Assembly: GCA_947624485.1 (NCBI GenBank)
Contig: CANQKM010000001.1
Span: forward strand, 1-64,000
DNA length: 64,000 nt
Origin: an uncultured Clostridia bacterium
GTDB lineage: Bacteria; Bacillota; Clostridia; UBA1381
Reading direction: 5' to 3'
The notes beneath the pieces were generated by a model. The model saw only the letters and a program-made list of their open reading frames with translations. It was not told where the DNA came from and made no database searches. Position 1 is the first letter of the stretch; every line of letters begins with the position of its first letter. A program made the position numbers and the translations under genes. Below, one piece after another: positions 26,669 through 34,673 of the stretch.

Positions 26669-27356
26669 GAGAGAACTGAACGCGTACTTCACATCGGCTC
26701 TCGGCTACGCGTATTTGTTTTTGTTCCTTGTATTCACGGGACTTGTGTTCTACTTCACGTCCATACAGACGGGACTTTCGTCGCTGACAACATACTTTAC
26801 CGTAACGGCGTACCTGTCGCCGCTGCTTTTGCCGCTCCTTACGGTGCGGATATTTTCGGAGGACAGAAAGCTTAAAACCGACCAGCTTCTGCTTACCGCG
26901 CCGGTATCGACCGCGGGCGTAGTACTGGGCAAATTTCTTGCCGCGTTCGCGATGTTCGGCATAGGTCTTGCGGTAACAATAATATATCCGCTCATACAGT
27001 CGCGCTACGGCGCTGTACCGGTGGCGGAAACGGTATGCGCGTACATCGGATTTATACTGTTCGCGGCGCTTATACTTGCCGTCGGCGCGTTCATGTCGTC
27101 GCTTACCGAAAACCAGATAACGGCAGCCGCCGCGACGTACGTAGTGGTGTGCGCGGTAATAGCGGCTGTGTTCGCGGTAAATATAATACCGAACGAGACG
27201 ATCGTGAATATCGCGCTTTGGCTGTCTCCGATAAACAGATTTCTGAACCTTCTTCACGGCAGATTTAACATAAACGACGCGGTTTATCTCGCAAGCGTAT
27301 CGGGACTGTTTCTGTTCCTCACGGTGGAAACGTTCGAGAAGCGCAGACTTGGCTGA
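26652..27356 (+). CDS. ABC transporter permease (GldF-like)
   Basis: 234 residues from the GTG at 26652; AAAGGAG lies 10 nt upstream, whereas the track GTG at 26643 is only 1 nt from it. Six membrane helices, starting MKAIFKRELNAYFTSALGYAY and containing LLLPLLTVRIFSEDRKLKTDQLLLTAPVS, typical of ABC-2/GldF permeases. It overlaps the ATPase gene by 17 nt. Partner of the ATPase in a membrane complex. Confidence 0.85.
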   Translation: MKAIFKRELNAYFTSALGYAYLFLFLVFTGLVFYFTSIQTGLSSLTTYFTVTAYLSPLLLPLLTVRIFSEDRKLKTDQLLLTAPVSTAGVVLGKFLAAFAMFGIGLAVTIIYPLIQSRYGAVPVAETVCAYIGFILFAALILAVGAFMSSLTENQITAAAATYVVVCAVIAAVFAVNIIPNETIVNIALWLSPINRFLNLLHGRFNINDAVYLASVSGLFLFLTVETFEKRRLG

Positions 27357-27371
27357 CGGGAGGGGTGCAAT

Positions 27372-28727
27372 ATGAATAACCGTAAAAAATTCAGGATAAA
27401 TTTCATTGTAACGGTTGCCGCCGCGGTCGCGCTTGTCGCTGTGGTAAACGTGTTCGCGACCGTTCTCCAGAACCGTATGTCAATAATCACAAGCGACGCA
27501 TACGAGCTTTCCGACAGGACGAAGGATTACCTCAAAACTTTTGACACACCCGCGCACATCTACATCTTCGAGAGCGCGGCAAAGCAGGACGAGAACATTT
27601 CAAACGTTCTTCGCCGTTACGGAGAGCTTAACTCAAATATAAAGGTTGAGAATGTAAATCCTATGGAGGATCCGACCTTCGGAAGCAAATACACGAAAAA
27701 GGGCGAATCGCTTCCGGCGAATTCGATTATTGTCGCGTCCGACACGCGTTACCGCACATTTACGCTGACGTCGCTCTACGAGGGTACGTACCTGAGCGTT
27801 GAAAACAAGATAACGCCCGCGCTCGAATACGTTTCGGGCGACGCGGATATGAAAGCGTGCTTTGTGACAGGTCACGGCGAGCTTGACTCCGCGGGTATGC
27901 AGAAAAAGCTCAAGGACGAAACTTACGTTGTTGAGGAGTGGGACAGCCTTATGACGGACGTTCCGGAGGATACGTCGCTTGTCATATGCTTCAGACCGCT
28001 AAACGACTTTACGGACGAGGAAATAACAAAGCTTGACGCGTACCTCGAAAAGGGCGGACATTTCCAGCTTTACACCGACAACAACACAAAGGCTCTCACG
28101 AACCTTTACAAATATATGGAGTCGTGGGGAATAGGCTTTACCGACACAATGGCAGCCGACACGAACAGCGACAACTACCTCTATAACGGCAGCACGCAGC
28201 TCATGTACGCCGACGTGCAGCCTACGCCGTTCACGGACGGCATAATTTCGGGCGACCGCCGCGTGGCGTACCTGCCTTACGCGAAGGCGCTCGATATGCT
28301 TTTTGAGTCTAACGGCGCGAGAACCGTTATGCCGGTGCTTGCCACGACCGATATGACATACACGATAGCGGGCGACACGCTTGAAACGGTCGAGGACGTG
28401 CCTATGGGCGCGAGAATGATAGCGGGACTTGCGGGCGACACCGACACGGGCGCATCTGTTTACGCTGCGGGCGCGACGTTCTTTATGAACTACAACGAGG
28501 AGGACATCACAGGCTCGGTAAATTACGAGTATTTCGACAACCTCATAAATTACATGCTCGGCACGGACGCGAGCTTTACCGTAAACGGAAAATCGGCATA
28601 CGGCGGCATGCTTATGATGAACGAGTCGCAGAAGGTCTACGTGCGCACGCTTGTCATTATCGTAATACCGCTTATTGTGCTTATATGCGCCGTTATTGCG
28701 CTTTTGAGAAGGAGAAAGCTGAGATGA
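27372..28727 (+). CDS. Gldg-family ABC-associated membrane protein
   Basis: 451 residues. One N-terminal helix (residues 10-35), a long extracytoplasmic part with the GldG/IFT52-like pattern (AHIYIFESAAKQDENISNVLRRY, CFVTGHGELDSAGMQKKL, DTSLVICFRPLNDFTDEEITKLDAYLEKGGH), and a C-terminal helix with a basic end. The family accompanies GldA/GldF-type ABC transporters; in Bacteroidetes the set is linked to gliding, in Firmicutes its role is unknown. Starts 15 nt after the permease. Confidence 0.8.
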   Translation: MNNRKKFRINFIVTVAAAVALVAVVNVFATVLQNRMSIITSDAYELSDRTKDYLKTFDTPAHIYIFESAAKQDENISNVLRRYGELNSNIKVENVNPMEDPTFGSKYTKKGESLPANSIIVASDTRYRTFTLTSLYEGTYLSVENKITPALEYVSGDADMKACFVTGHGELDSAGMQKKLKDETYVVEEWDSLMTDVPEDTSLVICFRPLNDFTDEEITKLDAYLEKGGHFQLYTDNNTKALTNLYKYMESWGIGFTDTMAADTNSDNYLYNGSTQLMYADVQPTPFTDGIISGDRRVAYLPYAKALDMLFESNGARTVMPVLATTDMTYTIAGDTLETVEDVPMGARMIAGLAGDTDTGASVYAAGATFFMNYNEEDITGSVNYEYFDNLINYMLGTDASFTVNGKSAYGGMLMMNESQKVYVRTLVIIVIPLIVLICAVIALLRRRKLR

Positions 28728-30100
28728 ACAAGAAGCTGCTGACAGTTGTAATAGTGCTTATTGTGCTGTTCGCGGGCGCGACGGCGTTTCTTCTGCTGAC
28801 TGGAAATAAAGAGCCTGACACACAGGGAACGGAAGCGGAGGGCGAAACGTACACGCTGTTCGACATTCCGTCCCCGTCGCTTAAGGAAGTCGAGGTAAAC
28901 ACGGCTGACTTTAACATAAAAGCCGTAAACACGGGCGACTCCGAGTGGACGATAGACGGTGAAAACGCCGAGGAAATATCGCCGCAAAAGGCGTTCGGAC
29001 TTGCCGGCACGGTATCCAACCTCACATCGAAGAACCGTTACGACGCGCCGAGTGATCTGTCCGCTTACGGGCTTGACAATCCGCCTATAACGGTCACGCT
29101 CCGCCTGAAAGAAGGAACGGAAAACAAGCTGTATATAGGCGATTTGAGTGCGTCGCTCGGCGAATATTTTGTCATGAAGGACGGCGACGATGCGGTTTAC
29201 ACCGTCTACAAGCACAAGGTTGACGCGATGCTCGAACCGATTTCGTATTATAAGGAGTTTAACCGCCTGACGCTCAATGCCGATGATATAACGGGCGTTA
29301 AGATAGAGCGCGGCGGCGACGATATAGAAATTAAAATCCGCGACGATATAGACGAGTTTACGCCGATAGTATGGGAAATGACCGAGCCGTACGCAAGTCC
29401 CGCGAACGACGATTACATCGACGGCGAAATTCTCGATCCGATAAGCGGTCTGGAGCTTACGACGCCGATAGACAACGCCGACGGCGGCTTTACGGACAAA
29501 TCTCCGGTCGTAACTGTAACGATACTCACGCATGATGAAGAGTCGGGCGAACTGAACGGCGGCAGTTACACGGAAACCTTCACAGTCGGCAAAGCGGAGG
29601 GCGACAACACTTATGTAAAATACGGCGGCAAGGTGTTCCTCGTTCCGACCGAGAATGTCGCGTTTGCAAACGACAGCGCGTTTAATATAGTGAGCAAGCT
29701 GCAGCTTATGGAAAATATCGCCGACATTAAGAGCGTAACGGTCGAGTACGGCGGCGCGGGACACAAAATCGAGGTGTCGCGCGACAGCAATAACAAGTAC
29801 GATTTTAAGACCGACGGCAAAGACGCAGACCGCGAAAAGTCGCAGACAATCTACGAAAGCCTTATAAGCCTGTCGGTTGACAGCGCGTACACCGGCGGCG
29901 ACCTCGGCGAAACGGCGCTCAAAATCACATACGAGGGCGCGGACGGAAACGACGACACCGTCATAGAGGTAAAGCGCGCCGGCGACATCAACTGCGCCGT
30001 TGTAAAGAACGACAAAGCCGAATTTATGATAAGATACGCGAAAATACAGGGATTTACGGAGGAATTTGACGAGTACCTCCGCAGCTTTACGGAAGAATAG
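28724..30100 (+). CDS. DUF4340 domain-containing membrane-anchored protein
   Basis: 458 residues from the ATG at 28724, which overlaps the upstream stop (ATGA); GAAGGAGA precedes it. An N-terminal signal anchor (residues 4-24, ILIVLFAGATAFLLL-like) is followed by an all-beta acidic extracytoplasmic region with repeated patterns such as YGLDNPPITVTLRL and DNTYVKYGGKVFLV, typical of DUF4340. It is the usual fourth partner of Gldg-type ABC operons. Presumably sits on the outer face with the Gldg-like subunit. Confidence 0.8.
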   Translation: MNKKLLTVVIVLIVLFAGATAFLLLTGNKEPDTQGTEAEGETYTLFDIPSPSLKEVEVNTADFNIKAVNTGDSEWTIDGENAEEISPQKAFGLAGTVSNLTSKNRYDAPSDLSAYGLDNPPITVTLRLKEGTENKLYIGDLSASLGEYFVMKDGDDAVYTVYKHKVDAMLEPISYYKEFNRLTLNADDITGVKIERGGDDIEIKIRDDIDEFTPIVWEMTEPYASPANDDYIDGEILDPISGLELTTPIDNADGGFTDKSPVVTVTILTHDEESGELNGGSYTETFTVGKAEGDNTYVKYGGKVFLVPTENVAFANDSAFNIVSKLQLMENIADIKSVTVEYGGAGHKIEVSRDSNNKYDFKTDGKDADREKSQTIYESLISLSVDSAYTGGDLGETALKITYEGADGNDDTVIEVKRAGDINCAVVKNDKAEFMIRYAKIQGFTEEFDEYLRSFTEE

Positions 30101-30110
30101 GAGGATAAAC

Positions 30111-30908
30111 ATGGAGAGCTTATGGAACGGCGAAATGCCCTACAAAAACGACAGCTTTATAGAGGACGGCGAAACGTCCCACCGTATGCCCACGATAACG
30201 GCGTACCCTTCAAAATCAAGCTGCGCCGTGATTATTTTCCCGGGCGGCGGCTACGCGATGCGCGCCGAGCATGAGGGAAAGGGGTACGCGGAGTGGTTCA
30301 ACTCCATAGGCGTGACGGCGTTCGTGGTAGACTACCGTGTCGCGCCGTACAAGCACCCTGCGGAGCTTACGGACGCGATGCGCGCGGTAAAGTACGTGCG
30401 CGCGTTCGCCGACAGGTACGGCGTGGATAAGGACAAGATAGCCGTAATGGGTTCGAGTGCGGGCGGTCACCTTGCCGCGAGCGTGTCGGTGCATTACGAC
30501 AAGGACTTCTACACCGCCACCGACAACATCGACCGCGAAAGCTGCCGGCCGGACGCGACAATTCTCTGCTATCCCGTAATAGATATGTACGAGTACCGCC
30601 ATGACGGCTCACGCGCCAATCTCATAGGCGACAGACCGTTTGACAGCGACAAGACGTTTATGTCGCTCTATAACCACGTAACGGTCAACACGCCGCCGGC
30701 GTTTATATGGCACACAGCCGAGGACAGCGTTGTGCCGTGCGAAAACTCGCTTTTGTACGCCGAGGCACTCAGCAAATACCACGTACCGTTTGAGCTTCAC
30801 ATTTACCCCGAAGGTCACCACGGTCTGGGACTTGCCGCGGAAGTACCGCACACGGCGCAATGGTCAGCCGCACTTAAAAGCTGGCTCGAGGATATAAAAT
30901 TTATATAA
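30111..30908 (+). CDS. Alpha/beta hydrolase, acetyl-esterase type
   Basis: 265 residues from the ATG at 30111 behind GGAGGATAA; the track start lies inside the previous gene. No signal peptide. Oxyanion motif IIFPGGGYAMRAEHEG, nucleophile elbow MGSSAGGHLAA, acid in HTAEDSVVP and catalytic His in EGHHGLGL. Similar enzymes deacetylate xylan or other plant oligosaccharides inside the cell. It follows the DUF4340 gene by 10 nt and may be cotranscribed, although unrelated in function. Confidence 0.85.
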   Translation: MESLWNGEMPYKNDSFIEDGETSHRMPTITAYPSKSSCAVIIFPGGGYAMRAEHEGKGYAEWFNSIGVTAFVVDYRVAPYKHPAELTDAMRAVKYVRAFADRYGVDKDKIAVMGSSAGGHLAASVSVHYDKDFYTATDNIDRESCRPDATILCYPVIDMYEYRHDGSRANLIGDRPFDSDKTFMSLYNHVTVNTPPAFIWHTAEDSVVPCENSLLYAEALSKYHVPFELHIYPEGHHGLGLAAEVPHTAQWSAALKSWLEDIKFI

Positions 30909-30926
30909 CGAATTTAAAGTATTAAG

Positions 30927-30956
30927 AGAGAGCATATCATACGATACGCTCTCTTT
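30927..30956. terminator. Bidirectional terminator between convergent genes
   Basis: AGAGAGCATATC and GATACGCTCTCT form a stem with loop ATAC and T-rich or A-rich flanks, serving the esterase gene on + and the secreted-protein gene on -. Confidence 0.75.
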
Positions 30957-30966
30957 CTGTTACAGC

Positions 30967-32259
30967 TTAAAATTCAACGCCTTTTGCGAGCGGCGTAGCA
31001 GTACCCAATCCGTCCCATACGAACGCCTTCACCGTCTCTATCAGTTCGTCCGTTTTCGGAATATTCACGCCGCAGGAAAAGCTCGTGCCGGTCGGCAGAT
31101 CGGCTTTTATGTAATTAAGACTGACGAGCGCGCCGTTCTCACCGTATGCCGCGACGATAAAATAATCCTGTCCGTTCCGGTCGGCGACTTTGGTAACGTC
31201 CATGTCCACTATAAAGCCCGTGTCGGTCGGGATTTCATCGTATTCCTCGCCGCTTGCGGAAACGAGCTTTAACGAATTTATCGTGTACGGGTACGTTTTG
31301 GGGTTTACCTCCGTAAGCTGCACGACATTATTTTCACCGTTTACAATCTTGTAATCTTCGTTGTCGCTGTGGAAATACTCACTGTAATCTTCGCCGTTTG
31401 CGCCTGTCACGCTTATCGGGTTGCCTATTGTAGGCACAGCCTCTACGCTTACGCCGATATATGAGCCTTCCGAAAGAGGCTCGGCTATTGTAACGGTTCG
31501 CCCTTCCCTCAATTCAAGATTGCTGTTTTTTCCGTCCGCGTTCACATTACCGCATATCGTCGTTGCGCCGCCGATTTTAAATTCGCTCGATACGCGCACG
31601 GCACTGTCGCATCTGTTTGCGGATATAAGGCAGTCGTGCAGTTCCACCGAAGATATGGCGTTAAGCGCGTGTGAGCCGTTATTGCCGGAAATCCCGCATT
31701 TTTCCAAAAGGACATTTCCTCTGCTGTAAAGGAAAACTCCCCCGCCGTCATCGCCGACCACGTTTATGTTATACATTTCAAACATAATGTCTGAGGCGAT
31801 AAGCATACTGCCGATTATCGCAGCGCCCATGACCGTTATATTGCCGCTGTTCTCGTTGAGCACCCACAGTCCGTCCTCGCGCTCGCTGAATTTGTGAACC
31901 GTATCGGTGCAGTCGGTAAGTCCGCAGTTGTCGCAGGCGGGCGTCGCGGTCAACGCTACAGAGCCTGCGCCGACGCTTTGTATAATATGACCGTTCAGAC
32001 AGATATACACCCCGTCGACGACATTCACGCCGTTTTCCGTTATAATGTCATTCGTGAGATAATAATATCCCGCCTCGTTCGGCAGCTTGGACGAGCTTTC
32101 CCACGCCGTCCACGTTTTGACCTCGTGATTGTCGGTACAGTTTTCATCGACGCATAACGTATGCGTGTGCGCCTCGTCCTCCGTACGCGCTCCGACCGTG
32201 ACCGGTACCAATGACATTGCAAGCAGCAGTGCAAGTAACCCTGAAATCTTTTTCCTCAT
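30967..32259 (-). CDS. Secreted protein with His/Cys-rich N-terminus and beta-helix-like middle
   Basis: 430 residues from the ATG at 32259, preceded by GGAGG. A signal peptide (ISGLLALLLAMSLVPVTVGA) is clear. The mature N-terminus has HTHTLCVDENCTDNHE and later CDNCGLTDCTDTVHKF, two short Cys/His segments that might bind metal. The middle (residues 110-260) has short repeating strands like a right-handed beta-helix (GAAIIGSMLIASDIMFEMYNI, GNVLLEKCGISGNNG). The C-terminal 130 residues are a separate beta domain ending KAFVWDGLGTATPLAKGVEF. No anchor signal. Function unknown; a surface or glycan-associated role is a guess. Confidence 0.6.
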   Translation of the reverse strand: MRKKISGLLALLLAMSLVPVTVGARTEDEAHTHTLCVDENCTDNHEVKTWTAWESSSKLPNEAGYYYLTNDIITENGVNVVDGVYICLNGHIIQSVGAGSVALTATPACDNCGLTDCTDTVHKFSEREDGLWVLNENSGNITVMGAAIIGSMLIASDIMFEMYNINVVGDDGGGVFLYSRGNVLLEKCGISGNNGSHALNAISSVELHDCLISANRCDSAVRVSSEFKIGGATTICGNVNADGKNSNLELREGRTVTIAEPLSEGSYIGVSVEAVPTIGNPISVTGANGEDYSEYFHSDNEDYKIVNGENNVVQLTEVNPKTYPYTINSLKLVSASGEEYDEIPTDTGFIVDMDVTKVADRNGQDYFIVAAYGENGALVSLNYIKADLPTGTSFSCGVNIPKTDELIETVKAFVWDGLGTATPLAKGVEF

Positions 32260-32310
32260 GTTCTTTACCTCCGTAAATATATTAGTATGATTGTGTGTTT
32301 GCGGGTAAGA

Positions 32311-32498
32311 CCCCCTCATGTCAGCCTCCCTTGTTAAAGGGAGGGGGACCGCCGTGGGCGGTGGAGGGATTCATTATAAAAACAGAAAAGGAATCCCCCA
32401 GTCACACTTCGCGTGACAGCCCCCTTTGCTACGGCGTTTGTTGCTGCGCGACACGCCTACAACACGCAAGCGTGTTGTTCACTTTGACAAGGGGGCCT
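32311..32498. repeat. Interspersed palindromic repeat element with internal insertion
   Basis: A chain of small hairpins without an ORF: CCTCCCTT/AAGGGAGG, ACCGCC/GGCGGT, GGGATTC (32366) with GAATCCC (32391), GTCAC/GTGAC, AACACGC/GCGTGTT and CCCCCTTTG with CAAGGGGG. Such sequences occur in many copies in gut Clostridia. Here the usual CCCCCTTTG-CAAGGGGG hairpin is opened by about 60 bp flanked by CTTTG on both sides. Confidence 0.7.
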
Positions 32499-32538
32499 CA
32501 CGGACGAATACGGTTCGCCCTATCATATTCCCCGCAAT

Positions 32539-32705
32539 AAAAAAGTGCGCCGCGCATAAATCCTTGAGCGGCGCACCTAAAAACGCCACCTTGATTTAAT
32601 GCTGCGACACACTTTCATACTAACAATCTCTTTAGGTATGATAATCAAAGCGTGCGCCTTTAGCAAAGCGCAAGCCTAAGAGATTGTTCAGTATAGTATG
32701 TCGCA
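32539..32705 (-). ncRNA. Candidate structured RNA of ~167 nt, own promoter and terminator
   Basis: On the minus strand TTTACA (32740-32735), 17 bp, TATTAT (32717-32712) predicts a start near 32705. The transcript opens with GCGACA pairing with TGTCGC (32604-32609). A long inner stem follows: AGTAT plus a near-perfect 14-pair arm AACAATCTCTTAGG/CCTAAAGAGATTGTT, capped by a TGCGC/GCGCA hairpin. A GTGCGCCGC/GCGGCGCAC terminator with a T-run ends it at 32539. There is no ORF, and the next leftward gene is 280 bp away behind the repeat. The rod shape recalls 6S RNA, but I cannot confirm that family. Confidence 0.6.
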
Positions 32706-32774
32706 ATTATTATAATATCATACTTTTTTGCGGTTGTAAATATTTTTAACGCAATTTTGTGCCTTACCGCAGAC

Positions 32775-32808
32775 AAAAAAGCGGTACAAAACGGTTTAAA
32801 GCCGCTTT
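32775..32808 (-). terminator. Terminator of the spoVM transcript
   Basis: On the minus strand AAAGCGG...CCGCTTTTTT: a seven-pair stem with a longer loop that holds a second small GGTTT/AAACC pairing, followed by T's. Confidence 0.65.
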
Positions 32809-32825
32809 GCGCCGCCGATTACTTT

Positions 32826-32845
32826 GCTACGCCCATGGGCGTAGC
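32826..32845. repeat. Perfect 20-bp palindrome just after spoVM
   Basis: GCTACGCCCATGGGCGTAGC is fully self-complementary and lies 3 bp past the spoVM stop codon. It may act as an extra hairpin stabilising the short mRNA 3' end, or as a protein site. Confidence 0.7.
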
Positions 32846-32848
32846 TCA

Positions 32849-32917
32849 TCACATTTTAAACATCTTCCGTACAATACCCCTCATAAATTTCGGCACTTCC
32901 AAGATTACTACTTTCAT
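32849..32917 (-). CDS. spoVM: Stage V sporulation protein SpoVM (22 residues)
   Basis: Too short for the ORF track. Reads from the ATG at 32917, behind AAAGGAGC, to a TGA at 32849. The core PKFMRGIVRKMF matches the amphipathic helix of SpoVM (PKFLGGIVRAML in Bacillus), including the conserved Pro and the IVR segment; the C-terminus is four residues shorter than in Bacillus. SpoVM recognises the positive curvature of the forespore membrane and anchors SpoIVA for coat assembly. It follows a 54-residue membrane protein gene by 16 nt. Identification rests on length, the PKF..GIVR.M pattern and the sporulating host. Confidence 0.85.
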   Translation of the reverse strand: MKVVILEVPKFMRGIVRKMFKM

Positions 32918-32933
32918 TTCCGACAGCTCCTTT

Positions 32934-33098
32934 CTACCACTTAAAAAGACATAAATATCCGAATACCGCAAGCACCGCCAGCTCTATCACCGCGATCCAG
33001 AACGGCGGCACGCACCGCCCGACTATTATTCCGACGCACAGTGCGAGAATGGCAAGACCTGCAGCCTTCACAAACCCTTTCATGCAGACGTTAAGCAT
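32934..33098 (-). CDS. Small membrane protein encoded upstream of spoVM
   Basis: 54 residues, below the track cut-off. ATG at 33098 follows GAGGTGATAAAA. Two hydrophobic helices are visible (AAGLAILALCVGIIVG and WIAVIELAVLAVFGYLCL) joined by a short RCVPPF turn, ending FKW. No family recognised. Transcribed together with spoVM; upstream on the minus strand a CATATTAT box (about 33134-33127) could be a SigE-type -10, which would place both in the mother cell, but the -35 is unclear. Confidence 0.65.
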   Translation of the reverse strand: MLNVCMKGFVKAAGLAILALCVGIIVGRCVPPFWIAVIELAVLAVFGYLCLFKW

Positions 33099-33225
33099 TT
33101 TTATCACCTCACGCGTTGTTTAGTTTATAATATGCTCGCGCCGAAATTGTGTGCCGGAAAGGTAAATTATGTTTTTGCCGCGCGTGTGCGATAATTTCGT
33201 GCGCAGAACATAAAATAAATAATAC

Positions 33226-33254
33226 TTGCAAAAACAATAACAATGTTATATACT
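33226..33254 (+). promoter_or_regulatory. Promoter of the NfeD-SPFH operon
   Basis: TTGCAA (33226-33231), 17 bp, TATACT (33249-33254), then GGAAAGAGGTGAG before the ATG at 33281. Confidence 0.75.
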
Positions 33255-33280
33255 GATAAAAGGAAAGAGGTGAGACGCGT

Positions 33281-33718
33281 ATGGATATGACGGTATGGAT
33301 ATGGCTTCTCGGAATTGTGGCGTTCGTAATTCTCGAAAGCGCGACGTACCAGCTTATAAGCATCTGGTTCGCAATCGGAGCGGTCGGCGGTCTTATCGCG
33401 AAGGCGTGCGGAGCGGGATTTGTCGTCCAGCTTTCGGTCTTTATAGCGGTATCGGCGCTGTGCATTATATGCCTCAGACCGCTGTCGAAAAAGCTCATTA
33501 AGGGCAAAGAGGTCAAAACAAATGCCGACGCGGTTGTCGGGAAGGAAGTACTCGTCACAAAGGAAATAAACAACCTGCGCGGCGAGGGTGAAGGCAGAGT
33601 CGGCGGCATGACGTGGACGCTGCGCTCCGTGGGCGACGAAATAATCGCCGCGGGAGAAACGGTAATATGCGAAAAAATAGAGGGCGTAAAGCTCATGGTT
33701 AAGAGAAAGGAAGATTAA
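33281..33718 (+). CDS. NfeD-family membrane protein
   Basis: 145 residues. Two to three membrane helices in the first 70 residues (MTVWIWLLGIVAFVILESATYQL, VVQLSVFIAVSALCIICL), followed by a soluble OB-fold domain (residues 80-145; VVGKEVLVTKEINNLRGEGEGRVGGMTWTLRS) typical of NfeD. These proteins partner with SPFH proteins in membrane microdomains; the next gene, starting 1 nt after the stop, is exactly such a partner. Confidence 0.88.
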   Translation: MDMTVWIWLLGIVAFVILESATYQLISIWFAIGAVGGLIAKACGAGFVVQLSVFIAVSALCIICLRPLSKKLIKGKEVKTNADAVVGKEVLVTKEINNLRGEGEGRVGGMTWTLRSVGDEIIAAGETVICEKIEGVKLMVKRKED

Positions 33719-33719
33719 A

Positions 33720-34628
33720 ATGGGAACGGCTGTTGTAATTATAATTTTGCTCATAATTCTGCTTATAATACTCGTATCGAACATTAAAATCGTACCGCAG
33801 GCGCACTCGTACATCATAGAGCGTCTCGGCGCGTACCATTCGAGCTGGGGAGTGGGACTGCACGTAAAAATCCCGTTCGTGGACAGAGTGGTAAAGAAGG
33901 TAAACCTGAAGGAACATGTAGCGGACTTCCCGCCGCAGGCAGTTATAACGAAGGATAACGTAACGATGCAGATAGACACCGTTGTGTACTATCAGATTAC
34001 GGATCCGAAGCTGTTCGCGTACGGCGTTGAACGCCCGATGATGGCTATGGAAAACCTCACCGCAACGACGCTCCGTAATATAATCGGCGACCTTGAGCTT
34101 GACGAAACGCTCACCTCGCGCGACACGGTAAACACGAAAATGCGCGCGATACTCGACGAGGCGACGGATCCGTGGGGAATAAAGATAAACCGCGTGGAGC
34201 TTAAAAACATTATGCCGCCGAAGGAAATTCAGGACGCGATGGAACGTCAGATGAAGGCGGAGCGTGAAAGACGAGAGAGCATTTTAAGAGCCGAGGGTGA
34301 GAAAAAGAGCGCGATACTCCGCGCCGAGGGTGAAAAGGAAAGCGCGATCTTACGTGCCGAGGCTAAAAAGCAGGCGGCGATAAAGGAAGCCGAAGGTCAG
34401 GCGGAGGCTATTATAGCCGTAAGAACGGCTGTCGCGGAAGGTATAAAGAAAATAAACGAAGCCAACCCGAGTGAAGCGTTCCTTACCATAAAATCGCTTG
34501 AAAGCTTTGAAAAAGCAGCCGACGGCAAGGCTACAAAGCTCATTATCCCGTCCGACATACAGGGCATAGCCGGACTTGCCGCGTCACTCACGGAAATAAT
34601 AAAATCCGACAATCCGAAACAAAACTGA
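33720..34628 (+). CDS. SPFH/band-7 membrane protein (stomatin/QmcA-like)
   Basis: 302 residues. N-terminal helix (residues 3-22), then the SPFH domain (VPQAHSYIIERLGAYHSSWGVGLHVKIPFVDRVV, DNVTMQIDTVVYYQITDPKLFAYGV, NIIGDLELDETLTSRD), then a charged alpha-helical region with repeated GEKKSAILRAEGEKESAIL-like heptads and an AAL-rich end. It forms oligomeric scaffolds in the membrane and with NfeD is thought to regulate proteases or membrane fluidity. Confidence 0.92.
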   Translation: MGTAVVIIILLIILLIILVSNIKIVPQAHSYIIERLGAYHSSWGVGLHVKIPFVDRVVKKVNLKEHVADFPPQAVITKDNVTMQIDTVVYYQITDPKLFAYGVERPMMAMENLTATTLRNIIGDLELDETLTSRDTVNTKMRAILDEATDPWGIKINRVELKNIMPPKEIQDAMERQMKAERERRESILRAEGEKKSAILRAEGEKESAILRAEAKKQAAIKEAEGQAEAIIAVRTAVAEGIKKINEANPSEAFLTIKSLESFEKAADGKATKLIIPSDIQGIAGLAASLTEIIKSDNPKQN

Positions 34629-34637
34629 CAATACACT

Positions 34638-34668
34638 AAAAAACCATTCCGACTGCGGAATGGTTTTT
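34638..34668 (+). terminator. Terminator of the NfeD-SPFH operon
   Basis: CCATTCCG-ACTG-CGGAATGG with flanking A's and a T-run; can work in both directions and also closes the small gene on the minus strand. Confidence 0.88.
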
Positions 34669-34673
34669 TATAT

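Noticed and set aside
28637-30112. Long minus-strand ORF (491 residues) antisense to the DUF4340 gene
   Set aside because: It mirrors the whole real gene in a GC-biased codon frame, has low-complexity Arg/Tyr/Val-rich sequence without domains, and lacks a ribosome site.
32575-32600. AAGGTGGCG-like sequence resembling a T-box antiterminator motif
   Set aside because: The motif is incomplete (no GGNACCGCG), no aminoacyl or amino-acid gene follows, and it lies just before the terminator of the candidate RNA.
32539-32705. Firm assignment of this RNA as 6S RNA
   Set aside because: The rod shape fits loosely, but I cannot verify the large central bubble or conserved nucleotides, so it is reported only as a candidate.
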